Assembly (NCBI GenBank): GCA_947476335.1
Contig: CANJQH010000031.1
Span: 1 to 36,356, forward strand
Length of the DNA stretch: 36,356 nt
Origin: Anaerolineae bacterium
GTDB taxonomy: Bacteria > Chloroflexota > Anaerolineae > J036 > Brachytrichaceae
Direction: 5' to 3'
Below, one piece after another: positions 34,501 to 36,356 of the stretch. A model generated the notes under the pieces. That model saw only the letters and a program-made list of their open reading frames with translations. It had not been told where the DNA came from and made no database searches. The number at the start of each line of letters is the position of its first letter. Position 1 is the first letter of the stretch. A program made the position numbers and the translations under genes.

Positions 34501-34556
34501 ATGAGCCGGCGCAGTGCCAGCGTGGTGAGGGCGAGAAAGCGCAGGAGATATTTCAC
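31515..34556 (-). CDS. FtsX/MacB-type ABC permease, large
   Basis: The 1013-residue inner-membrane permease has an N-terminal helix (about 25-50) and a large extracellular domain to about 350. A block of three helices with a further pair follows (about 355-500 and 580-640). A second extracellular domain comes next, then three C-terminal helices in the FtsX pattern (SLYVIFLQTFVMLLGAAIGG; ALAVALAIVLAGSLVFL). The motif LTFRRRSIEIGVMRAMGLSA before the last helices is diagnostic of FtsX permeases. The duplicated layout means one chain could act as the whole channel. It follows the membrane-fusion gene by 2 bp on the same strand; the ATPases lie on the opposite strand. Confidence 0.93.
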   Translation of the reverse strand: MKYLLRFLALTTLALRRLIHQRALTLCMVFGLVLAVALASAIPAYVNVAQANVLRQRLSMALGNSDQGMREPFGMTFSYISLDGKRADTATYDTFDAFVHNRVVDRAVLPVLAVRRTMSSDRYRVYSSGSTIARYGTPVTSTSLFEANGAINPPYLWFASFDVIDGIEDQVNFDEGAAPTESGDVNAPIEVMVERGMASNFGIKSGDTFTVAISYRETLVAADGTKSSVEHYIPIEAKVTGVWYAKDEHSDFWTLAPAAMRESFVIREDTLRKRVMAAYPFVLTLTLWNLQLDANSLTVDQVDPLLSRATTFRQEAFQINPSLRLSSRVIDSLADYRRSANELNLVLTVFSMPAFAMIVYFLALIAGMVVRQQESELAILQSRGSSPMDLFLLYVLQSTLMGVLALVIGLPLGLSVAGLIANTRSFLEFGYDPRIFASVFRFSAPVLRTALLAVGVGVVVTMLPVFGTVGRNIIVHGVSHARNLRKPFWQRIWLDLLVMIPCVYSYIQMRQRGSLATVTTQLEKAGELGATIARLTASDDPFRDPVRFLVPVLTVTALGLFAARLVPYLVGLMAKVVGTVDARGRTTLPVFLALRELARSPGDYIAPLVLLIFTLGVAVFGASAARTLDRHLIDSTLLTVGGSTILYEDGESNKPASSMFAPATSAADDAKPELFNFPPVEDHLKIDGVQSYARIARIKTAPQTLRVDEGIVHTVYAVDRRAFHQIAQNAFRADYASRSFGELMNNMGQTRDGILASQRFLSANGLRNGDKLVLKFALDATPMFITYTVRGGFTYFPIAATDEKNIGFVTDIAYTFEKLGKEVPYDVLLSLAPGANGRDVAIAASRDHQFLVYEVKDAGELITEEQARPERQGMFGMLSASFVFITLLTLTGFAVYALLTFRRRSIEIGVMRAMGLSAGQMSLYVIFLQTFVMLLGAAIGGAIGLLVSRLFVPFLQFGGTLMKSVPPFVVRVAWQDTALFYGALAVALAIVLAGSLVFLRRLKVFEVVKLGGG

Positions 34557-34558
34557 GC

Positions 34559-35905
34559 TTACGGTGCGACGACGACGTCGCCCTCCTTCAGCCCATCGAC
34601 GATCTCGACGCGGTCGCTGCTTTCGAGGCCGACCTTGACGTCGTGGCGGCTCTCTGTGCCGTCACTATTCTTGACGACGGCGAACTTGCGCGCACGGAAG
34701 GTGCGCAGGCTCTGTGGCGGAATCCACAGTACGTTTTCGCGGCTGGCAGTGAACGTTGAAATACGGGCGATTTCGCCGGATTGCAGCTTTGCACCCTGCG
34801 GCAGCGCGATACGGACTGCGCGTGCGCGTGCCTGATTGTTCGAGCTGCCGGAGTCGTTGCCGATCAGCGGAACTTTGGCGATGGTGCCCATCATGGGTTC
34901 GGCGCCGACTGTGACAAAGCGCACGGCGACGGGCTGGCCGATGCTGATTTCGCTCAATTGTTCTTCGCTGGGTGCGCCGACGAGTTCGAGTTCGCCGGGC
35001 CGTGCGACAACCATGAGCGGCGACAGCGCCCCGACGGTTTCGCCGACTTTGGCCGAGATCATGCCGACCTCGCCTTCGAACGGCGCGATGAGTGAGCCGT
35101 TAGCGATCTTCGACTGTGTGGATTCGACGGCGATGCGCGCGGTTTCGACCGCTTCGATCTGTGCCGGATCGACTGTGCCGCGCTGCTTGCGCACGTTGAT
35201 TTCGGCACGCTCGACGTCGGTGCCCAGGATCTGGGATTCGATTTGAAGTGCGCGCTGGCCGCGATCAGCATCGGAGAGGTTGGCGACGAGCTTCTCGCGT
35301 TCGACGAGTGCGTCCTCGAGCATTTTCTCGGCGTTGTTTGCGCCGGCCTGATCATATTTCTCGCGCGCCTGGCGAATCGATTCGCGGATGTCGGCAATGT
35401 GTTTGTCGAGGCGCGCGAGATCGTTGTTCAGCACCGATGTGTCGCCGCCGGCGCGAATCTGCGAGAGCTCGTAGCGCAGGCGCGCCTGCTCGACGTCGAG
35501 CTGGGCCATGCGCAGTGTGTCGCTGTACGACTGCATGGTGTTCGACAGTACGCTTTCGGCTGTGCGCAGGCGGATCATCTCCTGCTCGAGCTGGCTTTTC
35601 AGATTGCTCAGGTCGAGTTCGGCGAGGACGTCCCCCTGTTTGACGACGCTGCCTTCCTTGACATTAATCTTGTAGACGCGGCCGTCGGTTTGAAATGACA
35701 GCGTCTCAGAAGATGCCGGCTGCACGCGCGCGCTGAATTCCACACCACGAGCGACGAGGCCGCGTTGAACGGTGTAGTTCGGCGCCGCCGGCGTCGGCAA
35801 GTCGGGAATGGGCGTTGGGTTGGCAGGCTGAGCACTGCTGCAGGCGGCGAGCGCAATGCAGGCGGCGAGTGGGAGAAACATCGATCTGGCGAACGCGAAA
35901 CTCAT
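34559..35905 (-). CDS. Membrane-fusion (HlyD/MacA-like) lipoprotein
   Basis: The 448-residue periplasmic-adaptor-type subunit works with an ABC exporter. Its lipoprotein signal ends LAAC (Cys22). A biotinyl-lipoyl half-motif reads GRVYKINVKEGSVVKQGDVLAELD. A long coiled-coil hairpin spans about 105-260 (SQLEQEMIRLRTAESVLSN). The second lipoyl half is SLIAPFEGEVGMISAKVGETV. A beta-barrel and a final IVDGLKEGDVVVAP follow, as in MacA and HlyD. It precedes the permease gene with only 2 bp between them. In a single-membrane organism the subunit would act outside the cell membrane without an outer-membrane channel. Confidence 0.94.
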   Translation of the reverse strand: MSFAFARSMFLPLAACIALAACSSAQPANPTPIPDLPTPAAPNYTVQRGLVARGVEFSARVQPASSETLSFQTDGRVYKINVKEGSVVKQGDVLAELDLSNLKSQLEQEMIRLRTAESVLSNTMQSYSDTLRMAQLDVEQARLRYELSQIRAGGDTSVLNNDLARLDKHIADIRESIRQAREKYDQAGANNAEKMLEDALVEREKLVANLSDADRGQRALQIESQILGTDVERAEINVRKQRGTVDPAQIEAVETARIAVESTQSKIANGSLIAPFEGEVGMISAKVGETVGALSPLMVVARPGELELVGAPSEEQLSEISIGQPVAVRFVTVGAEPMMGTIAKVPLIGNDSGSSNNQARARAVRIALPQGAKLQSGEIARISTFTASRENVLWIPPQSLRTFRARKFAVVKNSDGTESRHDVKVGLESSDRVEIVDGLKEGDVVVAP

Positions 35906-35939
35906 ATGGGGTGAGTGTAGTGCATCGGCGCAGCTGACG

Positions 35940-35975
35940 GTAGTTGATTAGTTGATTTGATTAGTTGATTATTTG
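35940..35975. repeat. Short AT-rich TTGATTAG-type tandem repeat
   Basis: GTTGATTA-like units recur about four times with small irregularities, just upstream of the membrane-fusion gene start. Similar short arrays occur at several intergenic sites in the window. Confidence 0.6.
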
Positions 35976-36041
35976 ACGAGTGTGGCCTCCCCAACTCAGC
36001 TTCTCAAGAAACTGGGTTGGGTCACTGCGCACACCACTCGG

Positions 36042-36077
36042 TTTCCCAACGCAAACCGCATGTTTCGCGTTGGGAAA
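36042..36077. mobile_element. Family 1 relic with two left-type arms
   Basis: TTTCCCAACGCAAAC (36042-36056) pairs with GTTTCGCGTTGGGAAA (36062-36077) apart from one missing base. Both arms are of the TTTTCCAACGCGAAAC type seen only on the left side of family 1. The C-rich hairpin core is absent. Outer ends (CCACTCGG, GGCTAAGTGG) are too worn to define. Confidence 0.6.
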
Positions 36078-36143
36078 ATGGCTAAGTGGTCGGTCCAGGC
36101 AAAACTTGCGAGCGTCTGCCCCGTGCGAACTTTGCCTGCAACC

Positions 36144-36209
36144 CACATTGCGCTCACATTTAGCTCACATTACGCTCACATTGCGCCCACATTGCGCCCA
36201 CATTGCAAC
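36144..36209. repeat. 11-bp tandem repeat, six copies
   Basis: Units start CACATT and read CACATTGCGCT, CACATTTAGCT, CACATTACGCT, CACATTGCGCC (twice) and CACATTGCAAC. The 11-bp period is close to one DNA turn. An open frame through it encodes only low-complexity sequence. Confidence 0.9.
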
Positions 36210-36240
36210 GCAGCAATTTCCCACGGGTGCGGTTGTGCAT

Positions 36241-36290
36241 CCCAGACCGATGGTCTGGGCTAGGACTGCGTCGCGCCTTTGGCGCTTTTT
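36241..36290 (+). terminator. Hairpins near the window end, one with a T-tract
   Basis: CCCAGACC-GAT-GGTCTGGG (36241-36259) is a perfect 8-bp stem. GCGCC-TTT-GGCGC followed by five T residues (36273-36290) looks like a small intrinsic terminator on the plus strand. There is no plus-strand gene immediately upstream, so its client is unclear. The remaining bases to 36356 hold a GCCAGGG/CCCTGGC inverted repeat and no gene. Confidence 0.4.
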
Positions 36291-36356
36291 CAGCCTTGAA
36301 AGGGCGTACTTCGATTCAGCCAGGGTTTGTGCGGAAGGCGCGGCCCTGGCAACGGC

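Overview
The window is about 36 kb of GC-rich bacterial chromosome. It has no rRNA, no tRNA that I could find, no phage genes and no transposase gene. The gene content suggests a Chloroflexota-type bacterium (Anaerolineae or relatives): a bacterial baeRF release-factor-like protein, a membrane transglutaminase, lipoprotein-anchored export parts, a PQQ-type sugar dehydrogenase, and many genes lacking a Shine-Dalgarno site. That placement is inference only.

Layout. 1-425 holds a duplicated GC-rich hairpin repeat. 426-4673 (minus) carries atpG, atpA and a secreted LysM/M23 peptidase. 5144-9527 (plus) carries an Fsr-like MFS transporter, enolase, a membrane-anchored sorbosone-dehydrogenase-like propeller and a lipoprotein cytochrome c. 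9943-14077 (plus) has a Tat-exported L,D-transpeptidase, PspA with a membrane coiled-coil partner, and a nucleoside deaminase. 14109-17770 (minus) has a small-molecule kinase overlapping a lamin-tail protein gene, then EttA. 18095-24388 has HisC, a Gfo/Idh/MocA oxidoreductase, an aldo/keto reductase, a glycosyltransferase, a D-2-hydroxyacid dehydrogenase and an HpcH/HpaI aldolase, several of which look like sugar or sugar-acid metabolism. 24391-25150 is a scar holding a truncated sugar ABC permease and a truncated [NiFe]-hydrogenase large subunit on either side of a small repeat element. 25256-29275 has a baeRF family 7 protein and a TgpA-like transglutaminase. 29796-35905 encodes a MacB-type export system in two convergent halves: two ATPases on plus, and a large FtsX permease with its membrane-fusion lipoprotein on minus.

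The most striking content is a population of small palindromic mobile elements in the gaps. Family 1 is about 112 bp, with terminal inverted repeats starting GTAACTACTCAGGCC, a near-perfect 25-bp central hairpin, and identical 8-bp direct repeats at four insertions (a fifth is 7/8). It looks like a MITE, possibly mobilised by an IS66-type transposase. Family 2 is 182 bp, has different ends (GRGTGCATTCGCC), a closely similar central hairpin and also an 8-bp duplication. Several loci are chimeras joining half of one element to half of another at the shared hairpin. Different copies carry compensating changes on the two hairpin arms. Four family 1 copies sit 13-27 bp upstream of a start codon, all with the same end facing the gene. 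One copy without a target duplication sits at the junction of two gene remnants.
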